Shown: piece by piece, positions 38,601-54,400 of the stretch
Layout of the letters: every line of letters begins with the position of its first letter
Numbering within the stretch: position 1 is the first letter of the stretch
DNA from: Piscicola geometra
Lineage: Eukaryota; Annelida; Clitellata; Hirudinida; Piscicolidae
Length of the DNA stretch: 64,000 nt
Assembly: GCA_943735955.1 (NCBI GenBank)
Contig: OX030955.1
Coordinates: 4,527,835-4,591,834 of the forward strand
Reading direction: 5' to 3'
Made by a program: the position numbers and the translations under genes
Notes under the pieces: generated by a model
What the model saw: only the letters and a program-made list of their open reading frames with translations
Told to the model about the DNA's origin: nothing
Databases searched by the model: none

Positions 38601-41600
38601 ATCATCATCATAATCATAATAATCATCATCATCATAATCATCATCATCATAATCATCATCATCATAATCATAATCATCATAATCATCATCATCATAATCA
38701 TAATCATCATCATCACTATCACCACCATGATCATCATCATCACCATGATCATCATCATCACGATAAGCATCTCTTTTTCATCTCTATCGGCATCACAGTA
38801 GCAGCAGCAGCAGCAGCACGAAGAACAGCAGACAACGCTGCGTTCTCATCTGGATAGACGACGTCACACTTATCGTTGCTAGGGATAACTTCATGCAGGT
38901 GGCATGATGATGATGATTAAGATGATGATGATGATGACGATGGCGATGATGATGACGATGATGATGACGATTATAATGAGAATGATGATGATGGTGGTGG
39001 TGGTAATGGAGCTGGTGGTGGTGAAGATGATGATGATGATGATGATGACATTGGTGATGGTGGTAGTAACGATGATGATGATGACGATAAGGATGAGAAT
39101 GATGAGGACGATGATGGAGGAGATGATGAAAATTATAAATTAATAATGACTTCAGAATTTCATAATAAAAAGTAAAGTTAATTAAAGATTGATTTCTATC
39201 GGCACGAAGGTGTGTGTGATGAAGGACGCGACGAACCAGTCGATAACGAGACAGCCAGACATAGGTGAGTGTTGAATGATTCAGCTATCGATTCATTTGA
39301 AACAAATTCAGCAACAACAACAAGAGCCTTAAAAAATTAAATTAAATTGGAGAAAAAACGCAACATAAAGAACAAATTCAACAAAATCACAAACAACAAC
39401 AACAAAATAATCCCAAAAAAAACAAAATTAAATTGGAAAAAATAACCATGAAACCACACGAAGATCAAACGCAACAACAACAACAACAACAACAACAACA
39501 ACGAAAACAACTACAACTACAGTGCGGGCGTTCGACTTCCAGATAGCAGGCTTATGCCCCTACAACGACGTCATCATCGTCCTTTCCTTCCCGCCACAAC
39601 AAGACACTTCGGTAAGTGTTGTTGTTGTGGTTGTTGTGGTTGTTGTTGTCGCTTTTAGTTCTTTGTTCCTATTCCGCATGACCGAACCATCCCGGTCTCA
39701 TGCGGAGAGGGTATGTGAACACCTCCCCCCTCTCGCTTTTGGATCCTCATCACAACATGTTGTTGTTGTGAGGTGAAAGGGGGCAGGTGGTGTGGTATGA
39801 AGGATGCTTGGTGGTGATAATAGAAATCACTTACTTATCGATGAAATTTCACAAATCTTCTCCATTCCCCCATCGAACCAGCTGTGCAAACCAGGCGGTC
39901 TGAGCCGACCCCACCTACGAATCATCGAGGATTGCAGCGGTGACGAGGTGTCAAACGATGCCCTCTCGATCCGAGGCTTCCAGAGCTACAAGTGCCTTGA
40001 TTATCAGCTGGGTGTGTGTGTGGGGGGAGCAAGTTTGTGTGCGTTTTTTTGGGGGTTTATGTGTGTGTTGGGAGGGGGGGGGGTGTTGTGTGTGTGTGTA
40101 GCTGGTGCTTAATTGAATTAGAAGATGCTTGAAATGGGTCTAAGGGGTTTAATTTAGCATGATAGGCATTCTCATTTCATTATTTCTTCAGAATAGGTTA
40201 AAATGCCTATTCTCTAACCCATTAAGGCACCAACTACCTCCCACCATACCCTATCATCCATGACAGAATCAATCAATCAACCAATCAAATAAACTTGTAT
40301 AGCGCTTTTTAATAAATTTTTTTAGCGCTTCTTAATAAATTTGTATAGCGCTCTTTGTAATTTCACAGAAAGCTATGCAGAAGAGGGTCTATTCTTCATA
40401 GTGAGTCCCAGAGACGTGTTGGTGGCTAGGCAGAGAGACCACGACGACCACCTACATTGGCTCATCGAACACACCAGATTTGAGGTGGTGATTGTGGTGA
40501 TGATAGTGATTTGGGGTGGGGTTAGTGGTGATGGTAGTGATTGTAGTGGGGTTAGTGGTGATGGTAGTGATTGTGGTGGGGTTAGTGGTGATGGTAGTGA
40601 TTATGGTGGGGTTAGTGGTGATGATAGTGATTATGGTGGGGTTAGTGGTGATGGTAGTGATTGTGGTGGGGTTAGTGGTGATGGTAGTGATTATGGTGGG
40701 GTTAGTGGTGATGGTAGTGATTATGGTGGGGTTAGTGGTGATGGTAGTGATTGTGGTGGGGTTAGTGTTAGTGAAGGTGATGGGGGGTTGATGAGGTGGT
40801 CGTTAAAATAATGGTAGAGTTAGTGGTTGTAGTAGTGGTTGTAGTAGTGGTTGTAGTAGTGGTTGTAGTAGTGGTTGTAGTAGTGGTTGTAGTAGTGGTT
40901 GTAGTAGTGGTTGTAGTAGTGGTTGTAGTAGTGGTTGTAGTTGTTGAGAGGGCGAGACTCTAGAAGAAGTAGAGAATGTTGGTAAGCACTGCTCAGTGAT
41001 TTGGCTCCAAATGGATCATTCAGGAAGCTTTGGACTACGCCAAAGAAAACGCCAAAGCCCTCAAACGAATAACCGTGCAGGTTGTATTTATATGTGTTTT
41101 TTATTACATTTTTATTTTGTTGGATGTGGATCATTACATGAGTCTCGATGCTGTGAACATTTAGGAAACAACTAAAACAAAAACATCAACAACAGTTGAA
41201 ACAACAATTGAAACAACTACAATTACAGCGATTATAACTAGCAAAATTGACAGCACAATCCATCTAACGAAAATCAGCAAAACCAAATTCACAGTCACTA
41301 TAACAACATAAAAACACCAAAAGCAAATCCACAACTACATCAACAACACCAACAGGAAGTTGGTTTCCACTGGTTCAATCACCTGTACAACGACAACCGC
41401 TTCCAAGAGGCCGCCTGCATATGCCCCAGAGTGTTGGGCAGGTCTAGGGAGTTGTGGGAGGGCTATGTGGTGAGGTTCGAACAGGTAAATCAGCAGCAGG
41501 TGTGTTTGGGGTTGTGGGGGGTTGGTGATTTGGTGGTTGGGGATGTGGTAGTTGATGTTTTTTGGGATTTTTGTAGGTTTTTTGTTGTTTTTATTAGTCA

Positions 41601-42426
41601 TGTTGGTGTTATGGTTGTTATTAGGGTGTTGTTGGCGTGGTATTTGTATTGTAGTTTCGAGTTTGTTGTTGTTGGTGTGGTATTTGTATTGTAGTTTCGA
41701 GCTTGTTGTTGTTGTTTTATAACAGTTCCCCAACATCATATCGCCATCATTATAACCATCATCATCATCATCATCCCACCCTCCATCATCACTATCATCA
41801 TCCCACCCTCCATCATCACTATTATCATCACCCCCCTCCCCATCGACCACCACCCAGTGTCTGACGCCTTACCTGCCAACGACCGAGCCACAACTGGACA
41901 CAGCCACCTACGAACGCATCCTTGAGTACTTCCTCTACAACGACGAGGTTTGCTGAAGGAGGAAAGCTCAACTCATTCACCGCCGATACCCGAAAGAAAT
42001 TTGTTTCAATATGAATTTTACATTTAATAATATTGTTACAATAATAACTCAAGTAAAATGTAAAACAATTACTTCATAAGTTTTGGTTATTGTGCTCGAA
42101 TGAAATATTTTTGTATATTTGTTTTACAAACCTATGAATGATAAATCATAATTAGATCATGCTATATGCTACGTTCTGATAGTTCATATGTTTGGCATCC
42201 GTGAAAAGTGAAAAAAACTTTATCAAACCCCGCTACTTTTCAACAACCAACACCACCACCAGCATCACAAACTTTTTTTATCTTCCATACTCCAATCAAA
42301 ACCACCACCTCATAAGCACCTTTATCGTCTCAAAAAGTTAGTTTATCTTACCAAAAACGCACCCACAACTACCACAAGCACCACATCACCACCACCACCA
42401 CCATCATCATCAACATCATCATCATT

Positions 42427-42463
<37 letters not shown>

Positions 42464-45400
42464 CCGTCATCCCTCTAGGCCTCATTCCAGAGCGTTTTGA
42501 GGCAGTGGAGTCAACCAACTTGCCTGTACAGCGTGCCGATGATGCTGCATCTGGCGCTGGAAAAGCTGGAAGGAGATAAGGACAACATGGAACTGCTGGA
42601 GGCCTTGGGCTTTTTGTGTGTGGTTTGGAGTGGTGGTGGAGGCCTTGGGCTTTTTGTGTGTGGTTTGGAGTGGTGGTGGTGGTGGCATTGTGTGTGGTTT
42701 GGAGTGCTGGTGGTGGTGGCATTGTGTGTGGTTTGGAGTGCTGGTGGTGGTGGCATTGTGTGTGGTTTGGAGTGGTGGTGGGAGGGTTATTGTTAGAAAG
42801 TTGTTGGAGAAGAAGTATGAGGGTAGAAGGGGTAGAAGTGGTGGATGGGGGTTTTGGAATAGATGGGATGGAAGTGACGAAGTGTTGAAGGGAGAGATGG
42901 GGGTTGCTGGGAAAAGGTTTGTGGTCTAGTGGCCATATGCTGCATGAAGATTTGCATCGGATTAAATATTAAATGGAAATGTTGATTGAATCATTTATGT
43001 TCTTCTAGGTATACACTGGATGGGAATTTCAAAAAAGCCTTGTACATATTCATAAAGTTTGTGGCTCTTTTGACTTTTTAATCAACTCATTTCTATTTGC
43101 AAACTTCAATTTTTGTTAAATGATTAAAAAATATTAAGTTCATAAAAAATAAATGTCATAAGTAATAATAAACACTTTTTGTCTTTTTTCATATTCTATA
43201 AAACGAGCTTTAATTGATAAATAGCACCCAAAAATCATTACCATCATTTTACACTTTCCCCCAGACTAGGTCACAAAGACGTATTTGACCTGATTTCAAC
43301 CCATGGCCTTTTCGACGTGGTGGGGTCACAGCTGAGCACTCTAATGGCCTTTGACCCCGATGCCACTGTAGCTATGCTCGTCAAAAACGTTGACCGCATA
43401 CCCGTGAGTGTGTCTGTCTGTGTGTGTGTGTGTGTGTTTGTGTGCCTCTGTGTGTGTGGGGGGTTTGTGTGTGTGTGTGTGGGAGGGGAGGAGTGTATGT
43501 GTGTTTATGTGGGTTGGTTGTTTGTGTGTGTATGTGTGTTTGTGTGCGTGACCTTTTATGAGTAATAGAATAATACATACAAACGAGTATACTTTGATGT
43601 TCAAGGTGTCAGAGGTTGTGGCACAGCTCGACCACCAAGCCACCTCCAAGCATCTTCACTCAGTCTGTATACGTTCAATGCGATTTTTTTGATAAGTTAT
43701 TTACAATGAAATATTAATTAATATTAATTTTGTAAACAAAATGTCTATATTGATAGGTTACTTGAAGTCCAATCTGAATTAATTAATTTTAATCTTTATA
43801 ATAAAATGCCTACATTTAAATTTGGTTTACATTTTATTTTAATTAGACCGTGTTTTATATTTAATTCTTCAAAATTTAATAACTCGAAATATTAATTTTC
43901 ATCTCGCATCAAATCTCCATCCCACTCCGCAGTACTTGTCAGCCTTGTTCGCCAAGGACAAGCACGTGGGGAGGGCTTTCCACCAAAGACAGGTCACTCT
44001 CCAAGTTCATTATGATCATCACAGAAACTTTATCTTTAAGCCTCCCAAACTCACCCTCCATCATGCTTCTTTACTTCTCTATACTCACCCTTTTTATCTG
44101 CTTTCTATCATCAATTCACACTTCTTCCACCATCTTGTCTCTAGCACCTCTCCACACTTCTTCCACCATCTTGTCTCTAGCACCTCTCCACACTTCCACC
44201 ACCATCTTGTCTCTAGCACCTCTCCACACCACCACCATCTTGTCTCTAGCACCTCTCCACACCACCACCATCTTGTCTCTAGCACCTCTCCACACTTCTT
44301 CCACCATCTTGTCTCTAGCACCTCTCCACACTTCTACCACCATCTTGTCTCTAGCACTTCTCCACACTTCTACCACCATCTTGTCTCTAGCACTTCTCCA
44401 CACCACCACCATCTTGTCTCTAGCACCTCTCCACACTTCTACCACCATCTTGTCTCTAGCACCTCTCCACACCACCACCATCTTGTCTCTAGCACCTCTC
44501 CACACTTCTACCACCATCTTGTCTCTAGCACTTCTCCACACTTCTACCACCATCTTGTCTCTAGCACCTCTCCACACTTCTACCACCATCTTGTCTCTAG
44601 CACTTCTCCACACTTCTACCACCATCTTGTCTCTAGCACTTCTCCACACCACCACCATCTTGTCTCTAGCACCTCTCCACACTTCTACCACCATCTTGTC
44701 TCTAGCACCTCTCCACACTTCTACCACCATCTTGTCTCTAGCACCTCTCCACACCACCACCATCTTGTCTCTAGCACCTCTCCACACTTCTACCACCATC
44801 TTGTCTCTAGCACTTCTCCACACCACCACCATCTTGTCTCTAGCACCTCTCCACACTTCTACCACCATCTTGTCTCTAGCACCTCTCCACACCACCACCA
44901 TCTTGTCTCTAGCACCTCTCCACACTTCTACCACCATCTTGTCTCTAGCACCTCTCCACACCACCACCATCTTGTCTCTAGCACCTCTCCACACTTCTAC
45001 CACCATCTTGTCTCTAGCACTTCTCCACACCACCACCATCTTGTCTCTAGCACCTCTCCACACTTCTACCACCATCTTGTCTCTAGCACCTCTCCACACC
45101 ACCACCATCTTGTCTCTAGCACCTCTCCACACCACCACTACCACCATCTTGTCTCTAGCACCTTTCCACACCACCACCATCTTGTCTCTAGCACCTCTCC
45201 ACACCACCACCATCTTGTCTCTAGCACCTCTCCACACCACCACCATCTTGTCTCTAGCACTTCTCCACACCACCACCATCTTGTCTCTAGCACCTCTCCA
45301 CACCACCACCATCTTGTCTCTAGCACCTCTCCACACCACCACCATCTTGTCTCTAGCACCTCTCCACACTTCTACCACCATCTTGTCTCTAGCACTTCTC

Positions 45401-48400
45401 CACACTTCTACCACCATCTTGTCTCTAGCACTTCTCCACACCACCACCATCTTGTCTCTAGCACCTCTCCACACCACCACCATCTTGTCTCTAGCACCTC
45501 TCCACACTTCTACCACCATCTTGTCTCTAGCACCTCTCCACACCACCACCATCTTGTCTCTAGCACCTCTCCACACTTCTACCACCATCTTGTCTCTAGC
45601 ACCTCTCCTCACCACCACCATCTTGTCTCTAGCACCTCTCCACACTTCTACCACCATCTTGTCTCTAGCACTTCTCCACACCACCACTACCACCATCTTG
45701 TCTCTAGCACTTCTCCACACTTCTACCACCATCTTGTCTCTAGCACTTCTCCACACTTCTACCACCATCTTGTCTCTAGCACCTCTCCACACTTCTACCA
45801 CCATCTTGTCTCTAGCACTTCTCCACACCACCACTACCACCATCTTGTCTCTAGCACTTCTCCACACTTCTACCACCATCTTGTCTCTAGCACTTCTCCA
45901 CACTTCTACCACCATCTTGTCTCTAGCACCTCTCCACACTTCTACCACCATCTTGTCTCTAGCACCTCTCCACACCACCACTACCACCATCTTGTCTCTA
46001 GCACTTCTCCACACTTCTACCACCATCTTGTCTCTAGCACTTCTCCACACTTCTACCACCATCTTGTCTCTAGCACCTCTCCACACTTCTACCACCATCT
46101 TGTCTCTAGCACCTCTCCACACTTCTACCACCATCTTGTCTCTAGCACCTCTCCACACTTCTACCACCATCTTGTCTCTAGCACTTCTCCACACCACCAC
46201 CATCTTGTCTCTAGCACCTCTCCACACCACCACCATCTTGTCTCTAGCACCTCTCCACACTTCTACCACCATCTTGTCTCTAGCACTTCTCCACACCACC
46301 ACCATCTTGTCTCTAGCACCTCTCCACACTTCTACCACCATCTTGTCTCTAGCACTTCTCCACACCACCACCATCTTGTCTCTAGCACCTCTCCACACCA
46401 CCACCATCTTGTCTCTAGCACCTCTCCACACTTCTACCACCATCTTGTCTCTAGCACTTCTCCACACCACCACCATCTTGTCTCTAGCACTTCTCCACAC
46501 CACCACCATCTTGTCTCTAGCACTTCTCCACACTTCTACCACCATCTTGTCTCTAGCACCTCTCCACACTTCTACCACCATCTTGTCTCTAGCACCTCTC
46601 CACACTTCTACCACCATCTTGTCTCTAGCACCTCTCTACACTTCTACCACCATCTTGTCTCTAGCACCTCTCCACACTTCTACCACCATCTTTTCTCTAG
46701 CACCTCTCCACACCACCACTACCACCATCTTGTCTCTAGCACCTCTCCACACTTCTACCACCATCTTGTCTCTAGCACCTCTCCACACTTCTACCACCAT
46801 CTTGTCTCTAGCACCTCTCCACACCACCACTACCACCATCTTGTCTCTAGCACCTCTCCACACTTCTACCACCATCTTGTCTCTAGCACCTCTCCACACT
46901 TCTACCACCATCTTGTCTCTAGCACTTCTCCACACCACCACTACCACCATCTTGTCTCTAGCACCTCTCCACACTTCTACCACCATCTTGTCTCTAGCAC
47001 TTCTCCACACTTCTACCACCATCTTGTCTCTAGCACCTCTCCACACCACCACCATCTTGTCTCTAGCACCTCTCCACACCACCACCATCTTGTCTCTAGC
47101 ACCTCTCCACACCACCACCATCTTGTCTCTAGCACCTCTCCACACTTCTACCACCATCTTGTCTCTAGCACCTCTCCACACTTCTACCACCATCTTGTCT
47201 CTAGCACCTCTCCACACTTCTACCACCATCTTGTCTCTAGCACCTCTCTACACTTCTACCACCATCTTGTCTCTAGCACCTCTCCACACTTCTACCACCA
47301 TCTTGTCTCTAGCACCTCTCCACACCACCACTACCACCATCTTGTCTCTAGCACCTCTCCACACTTCTACCACCATCTTGTCTCTAGCACTTCTCCACAC
47401 CACCACTACCACCATCTTGTCTCTAGCACCTCTCCACACTTCCACCATCATCTTGTCTCTAGCACTTCTCCACACTTCTACCACCATCTTGTCTCTAGCA
47501 CCTCTCCACACTTCTACCACCATCTTGTCTCTAGCACCTCTCCACACTTCTACCACCATCTTGTCTCTAGCACCTCTCCACACCACCACTACCACCATCT
47601 TGTCTCTAGCACCTCTCCACACTTCTACCACCATCTTGTCTCTAGCACTTCTCCACACCACCACTACCACCATCTTGTCTCTAGCACCTCTCCACACTTC
47701 CACCACCATCTTGTGTCTAGCACTTCTCCACACTTCTACCACCATCTTGTCTCTAGCACCTCTCCACACTTCTACCACCATCTTGTCTCTAGCACCTTTC
47801 CACACTTCTACCACCATCTTGTCTCTAGCACCTCTCCACACCACCACTACCACCATCTTGTCTCTAGCACCTCTCCACACCACCACTACCACCATCTTGT
47901 CTCTAGCACCTCTCCACACCACCACCACCACCATCTTGTCTCTAGCACCTCTCCACACTTCTACCACCATCTTGTCTCTAGCACCTCTCCACACCACCAC
48001 CACCACCATCTTGTCTCTAGCACCTCTCCACACTTCTACCACCATCTTGTCTCTAGCACCTCTCCACACTTCTACCACCATCTTGTCTCTAGCACCTCTC
48101 CACACTTCTACCACCATCTTGTCTCTAGCACCTCTCCACACCACCACCATCTTGTCTCTAGCACCTCTCCACACTTCTACCACCATCTTGTCTCTAGCAC
48201 CTCTCCACACCACCACCATCTTGTCTCTAGCACCTCTCCACACTTCTACCACCATCTTGTCTCTAGCACCTCTCCACACCACCACCATCTTGTCTCTAGC
48301 ACTTCTCCACACTTCTACCACCATCTTGTCTCTAGCACCTCTCCACACTTCTACCACCATCTTGTCTCTAGCACCTTTCCACACCACCACCATCTTGTCT

Positions 48401-51400
48401 CTAGCACTTCTCCACACCACCACCATCTTGTCTCTAGCACCTCTCCACACTTCTACCACCATCTTGTCTCTAGCACCTCTCCACACCACCACCATCTTGT
48501 CTCTAGCACTTCTCCACACCACCACCATCTTGTCTCTATCACTTCTCCACACTTCTACCACCATCTTGTCTCTAGCACCTCTCCACACTTCTACCACCAT
48601 CTTGTCTCTAGCACCTCTCCACACCACCACCACCACCATCTTGTCTCTAGCACCTTTCCACACCACCACCATCTTGTCTCTAGCACTTCTCCACACCACC
48701 ACCATCTTGTCTCTATCACTTCTCCACACTTCTACCACCATCTTGTCTCTAGCACCTCTCCACACTTCTACCACCATCTTGTCTCTAGCACCTCTCCACA
48801 CCACCACCACCACCATCTTGTCTCTAGCACCTCTCCACACCACCACCATCTTGTCTCTAGCACTTCTCCACACCACCACCATCTTGTCTCTAGCACCTCT
48901 CCACACTTCCACCACCATCTTGTCTCTAGCACTTCTCTACACCACCACCATCTTGTCTCTAGCACCTCTCCACACTTCTACCACCATCTTGTCTCTAGCA
49001 CCTCTCCACACTTCTACCACCATCTTGTCTCTAGCACCTCTCCACACTTCTACCACCATCTTGTCTCTAGCACCTCTCCACACTTCTACCACCATCTTGT
49101 CTCTAGCACCTTTCCACACTTCTACCACCATCTTGTCTCTAGCACTTCTCCACACCACCACCATCTTGTCTCTAGCACCTCTCCACACCACCACCATCTT
49201 GTCTCTAGCACCTCTCCACACTTCTACCACCATCTTGTCTCTAGCACTTCTCCACACCACCACCATCTTGTCTCTAGCACCTCTCCACACTTCTACCACC
49301 ATCTTGTCTCTAGCACTTCTCCACACCACCACCATCTTGTCTCTAGCACCTCTCCACACTTCTACCACCATCTTGTCTCTAGCACTTCTCCACACTTCTA
49401 CCACCATCTTGTCTCTAGCACTTCTCCACACCACCACCATCTTGTCTCTAGCACCTCTCCACACTTCTACCACCATCTTGTCTCTAGCACTTCTCCACAC
49501 CACCACCATCTTGTCTCTAGCACCTCTCCACACTTCTACCACCATCTTGTCTCTAGCACCTTTCCACACCACCACCATCTTGTCTCTAGCACTTCTCCAC
49601 ACCACCACCATCTTGTCTCTAGCACTTCTCCACACTTCTACCACCATCTTGTCTCTAGCACTTCTCCACACTTCTACCACCATCTTGTCTCTAGCACCTC
49701 TCCACACTTCTACCACCATCTTGTCTCTAGCACCTCTCCACACTTCTACCACCATCTTGTCTCTAGCACCTCTCCACACTTCTACCACCATCTTGTCTCT
49801 AGCACCTCTCCACACCACCACCATCTTGTCTCTAGCACCTCTCCACACTTCTACCACCATCTTGTCTCTAGCACTTCTCCACACCACCACCATCTTGTCT
49901 CTAGCACTTCTCCACACCACCACCATCTTGTCTCTAGCACTTCTCCACACTTCTACCACCATCTTGTCTCTAGCACCTCTCCACACTTCTACCACCATCT
50001 TGTCTCTAGCACCTCTCCACACTTCTACCACCATCTTGTCTCTAGCACCTCTCTACACTTCTACCACCATCTTGTCTCTAGCACCTCTCCACACTTCTAC
50101 CACCATCTTGTCTCTAGCACCTCTCCACACCACCACTACCACCATCTTGTCTCTAGCACCTCTCCACACTTCTACCACCATCTTGTCTCTAGCACCTCTC
50201 CACACCACCACCATCTTGTTTCTAGCACCTCTCCACACTTCTACCACCATCTTGTCTCTAGCACCTTTCCACACCACCACCATCTTGTCTCTAGCACCTT
50301 TCCACACCACCACCATCTTGTCTCTAGCACTTCTCCACACCACCACCATCTTGTCTCTAGCACCTCTCCACACTTCTACCACCATCTTGTCTCTAGCACC
50401 TCTCCACACCACCACCATCTTGTCTCTAGCACCTCTCCACACTTCTACCACCATCTTGTCTCTAGCACCTTTCCACACCACCACCATCTTGTCTCTAGCA
50501 CTTCTCCACACCACCACCATCTTGTCTCTATCACTTCTCCACACTTCTACCACCATCTTGTCTCTAGCACCTCTCCACACTTCTACCACCATCTTGTCTC
50601 TAGCACCTCTCCACACCACCACCACCACCATCTTGTCTCTAGCACCTCTCCACACCACCACCATCTTGTCTCTAGCACTTCTCCACACCACCACCATCTT
50701 GTCTCTAGCACCTCTCCACACTTCCACCACCATCTTGTCTCTAGCACTTCTCCACACTTCTACCACCATCTTGTCTCTAGCACCTCTCCACACTTCTACC
50801 ACCATCTTGTCTCTAGCACCTCTCCACACTTCTACCACCATCTTGTCTCTAGCACCTCTCCACACTTCTACCACCATCTTGTCTCTAGCACCTCTCCACA
50901 CTTCTACCACCATCTTGTCTCTAGCACCTTTCCACACTTCTACCACCATCTTGTCTCTAGCACTTCTCCACACCACCACCATCTTGTCTCTAGCACCTCT
51001 CCACACCACCACCATCTTGTCTCTAGCACCTCTCCACACTTCTACCACCATCTTGTCTCTAGCACTTCTCCACACCACCACCATCTTGTCTCTAGCACCT
51101 CTCCACACTTCTACCACCATCTTGTCTCTAGCACTTCTCCACACCACCACCATCTTGTCTCTAGCACCTCTCCACACTTCTACCACCATCTTGTCTCTAG
51201 CACTTCTCCACACTTCTACCACCATCTTGTCTCTAGCACTTCTCCACACCACCACCATCTTGTCTCTAGCACCTCTCCACACTTCTACCACCATCTTGTC
51301 TCTAGCACTTCTCCACACCACCACCATCTTGTCTCTAGCACCTCTCCACACTTCTACCACCATCTTGTCTCTAGCACCTTTCCACACCACCACCATCTTG

Positions 51401-54400
51401 TCTCTAGCACTTCTCCACACCACCACCATCTTGTCTCTAGCACTTCTCCACACTTCTACCACCATCTTGTCTCTAGCACTTCTCCACACTTCTACCACCA
51501 TCTTGTCTCTAGCACCTCTCCACACTTCTACCACCATCTTGTCTCTAGCACCTCTCCACACTTCTACCACCATCTTGTCTCTAGCACCTCTCCACACTTC
51601 TACCACCATCTTGTCTCTAGCACCTCTCCACACCACCACCATCTTGTCTCTAGCACCTCTCCACACTTCTACCACCATCTTGTCTCTAGCACTTCTCCAC
51701 ACCACCACCATCTTGTCTCTAGCACTTCTCCACACCACCACCATCTTGTCTCTAGCACTTCTCCACACTTCTACCACCATCTTGTCTCTAGCACCTCTCC
51801 ACACTTCTACCACCATCTTGTCTCTAGCACCTCTCCACACTTCTACCACCATCTTGTCTCTAGCACCTCTCTACACTTCTACCACCATCTTGTCTCTAGC
51901 ACCTCTCCACACTTCTACCACCATCTTGTCTCTAGCACCTCTCCACACCACCACTACCACCATCTTGTCTCTAGCACCTCTCCACACTTCTACCACCATC
52001 TTGTCTCTAGCACCTCTCCACACCACCACCATCTTGTCTCTAGCACCTCTCCACACTTCTACCACCATCTTGTCTCTAGCACCTTTCCACACCACCACCA
52101 TCTTGTCTCTAGCACCTTTCCACACCACCACCATCTTGTCTCTAGCACTTCTCCACACCACCACCATCTTGTCTCTAGCACCTCTCCACACTTCTACCAC
52201 CATCTTGTCTCTAGCACCTCTCCACACCACCACCATCTTGTCTCTAGCACCTCTCCACACTTCTACCACCATCTTGTCTCTAGCACCTTTCCACACCACC
52301 ACCATCTTGTCTCTAGCACTTCTCCACACCACCACCATCTTGTCTCTATCACTTCTCCACACTTCTACCACCATCTTGTCTCTAGCACCTCTCCACACTT
52401 CTACCACCATCTTGTCTCTAGCACCTCTCCACACCACCACCACCACCATCTTGTCTCTAGCACCTCTCCACACCACCACCATCTTGTCTCTAGCACTTCT
52501 CCACACCACCACCATCTTGTCTCTAGCACCTCTCCACACTTCCACCACCATCTTGTCTCTAGCACTTCTCCACACTTCTACCACCATCTTGTCTCTAGCA
52601 CCTCTCCACACTTCTACCACCATCTTGTCTCTAGCACCTCTCCACACTTCTACCACCATCTTGTCTCTAGCACCTCTCCACACTTCTACCACCATCTTGT
52701 CTCTAGCACCTCTCCACACTTCTACCACCATCTTGTCTCTAGCACCTTTCCACACTTCTACCACCATCTTGTCTCTAGCACTTCTCCACACCACCACCAT
52801 CTTGTCTCTAGCACCTCTCCACACCACCACCATCTTGTCTCTAGCACCTCTCCACACTTCTACCACCATCTTGTCTCTAGCACTTCTCCACACCACCACC
52901 ATCTTGTCTCTAGCACCTCTCCACACTTCTACCACCATCTTGTCTCTAGCACTTCTCCACACCACCACCATCTTGTCTCTAGCACCTCTCCACACTTCTA
53001 CCACCATCTTGTCTCTAGCACTTCTCCACACTTCTACCACCATCTTGTCTCTAGCACTTCTCCACACCACCACCATCTTGTCTCTAGCACCTCTCCACAC
53101 TTCTACCACCATCTTGTCTCTAGCACTTCTCCACACCACCACCATCTTGTCTCTAGCACCTCTCCACACTTCTACCACCATCTTGTCTCTAGCACCTTTC
53201 CACACCACCACCATCTTGTCTCTAGCACTTCTCCACACCACCACCATCTTGTCTCTAGCACTTCTCCACACTTCTACCACCATCTTGTCTCTAGCACTTC
53301 TCCACACTTCTACCACCATCTTGTCTCTAGCACCTCTCCACACTTCTACCACCATCTTGTCTCTAGCACCTCTCCACACTTCTACCACCATCTTGTCTCT
53401 AGCACCTCTCCACACTTCTACCACCATCTTGTCTCTAGCACCTCTCCACACCACCACCATCTTGTCTCTAGCACCTCTCCACACTTCTACCACCATCTTG
53501 TCTCTAGCACTTCTCCACACCACCACCATCTTGTCTCTAGCACTTCTCCACACCACCACCATCTTGTCTCTAGCACTTCTCCACACTTCTACCACCATCT
53601 TGTCTCTAGCACCTCTCCACACTTCTACCACCATCTTGTCTCTAGCACCTCTCCACACTTCTACCACCATCTTGTCTCTAGCACCTCTCTACACTTCTAC
53701 CACCATCTTGTCTCTAGCACCTCTCCACACTTCTACCACCATCTTGTCTCTAGCACCTCTCCACACCACCACTACCACCATCTTGTCTCTAGCACCTCTC
53801 CACACTTCTACCACCATCTTGTCTCTAGCACCTCTCCACACCACCACCATCTTGTCTCTAGCACCTCTCCACACTTCTACCACCATCTTGTCTCTAGCAC
53901 TTCTCCACACTTCTACCACCATCTTGTCTCTAGCACCTCTCCACACCACCACCATCTTGTCTCTAGCACCTCTCCACACCACCACCATCTTGTCTCTAGC
54001 ACCTCTCCACACCACCACCATCTTGTCTCTAGCGCCTCTCCACACTTCTACCACCATCTTGTCTCTAGCACCTCTCCACACCACCACTACCACCATCTTG
54101 TCTCTAGCACCTCTCCACACTTCTACCACCATCTTGTCTCTAGCACTTCTCCACACCACCACTACCACCATCTTGTCTCTAGCACCTCTCCACACTTCCA
54201 CCACCATCTTGTCTCTAGCACTTCTCCACACTTCTACCACCATCTTGTCTCTAGCACCTCTCCACACTTCTACCACCATCTTGTCTCTAGCACCTCTCCA
54301 CACTTCTACCACCATCTTGTCTCTAGCACCTCTCCACACCACCACTACCACCATCTTGTCTCTAGCACCTCTCCACACTTCTACCACCATCTTGTCTCTA

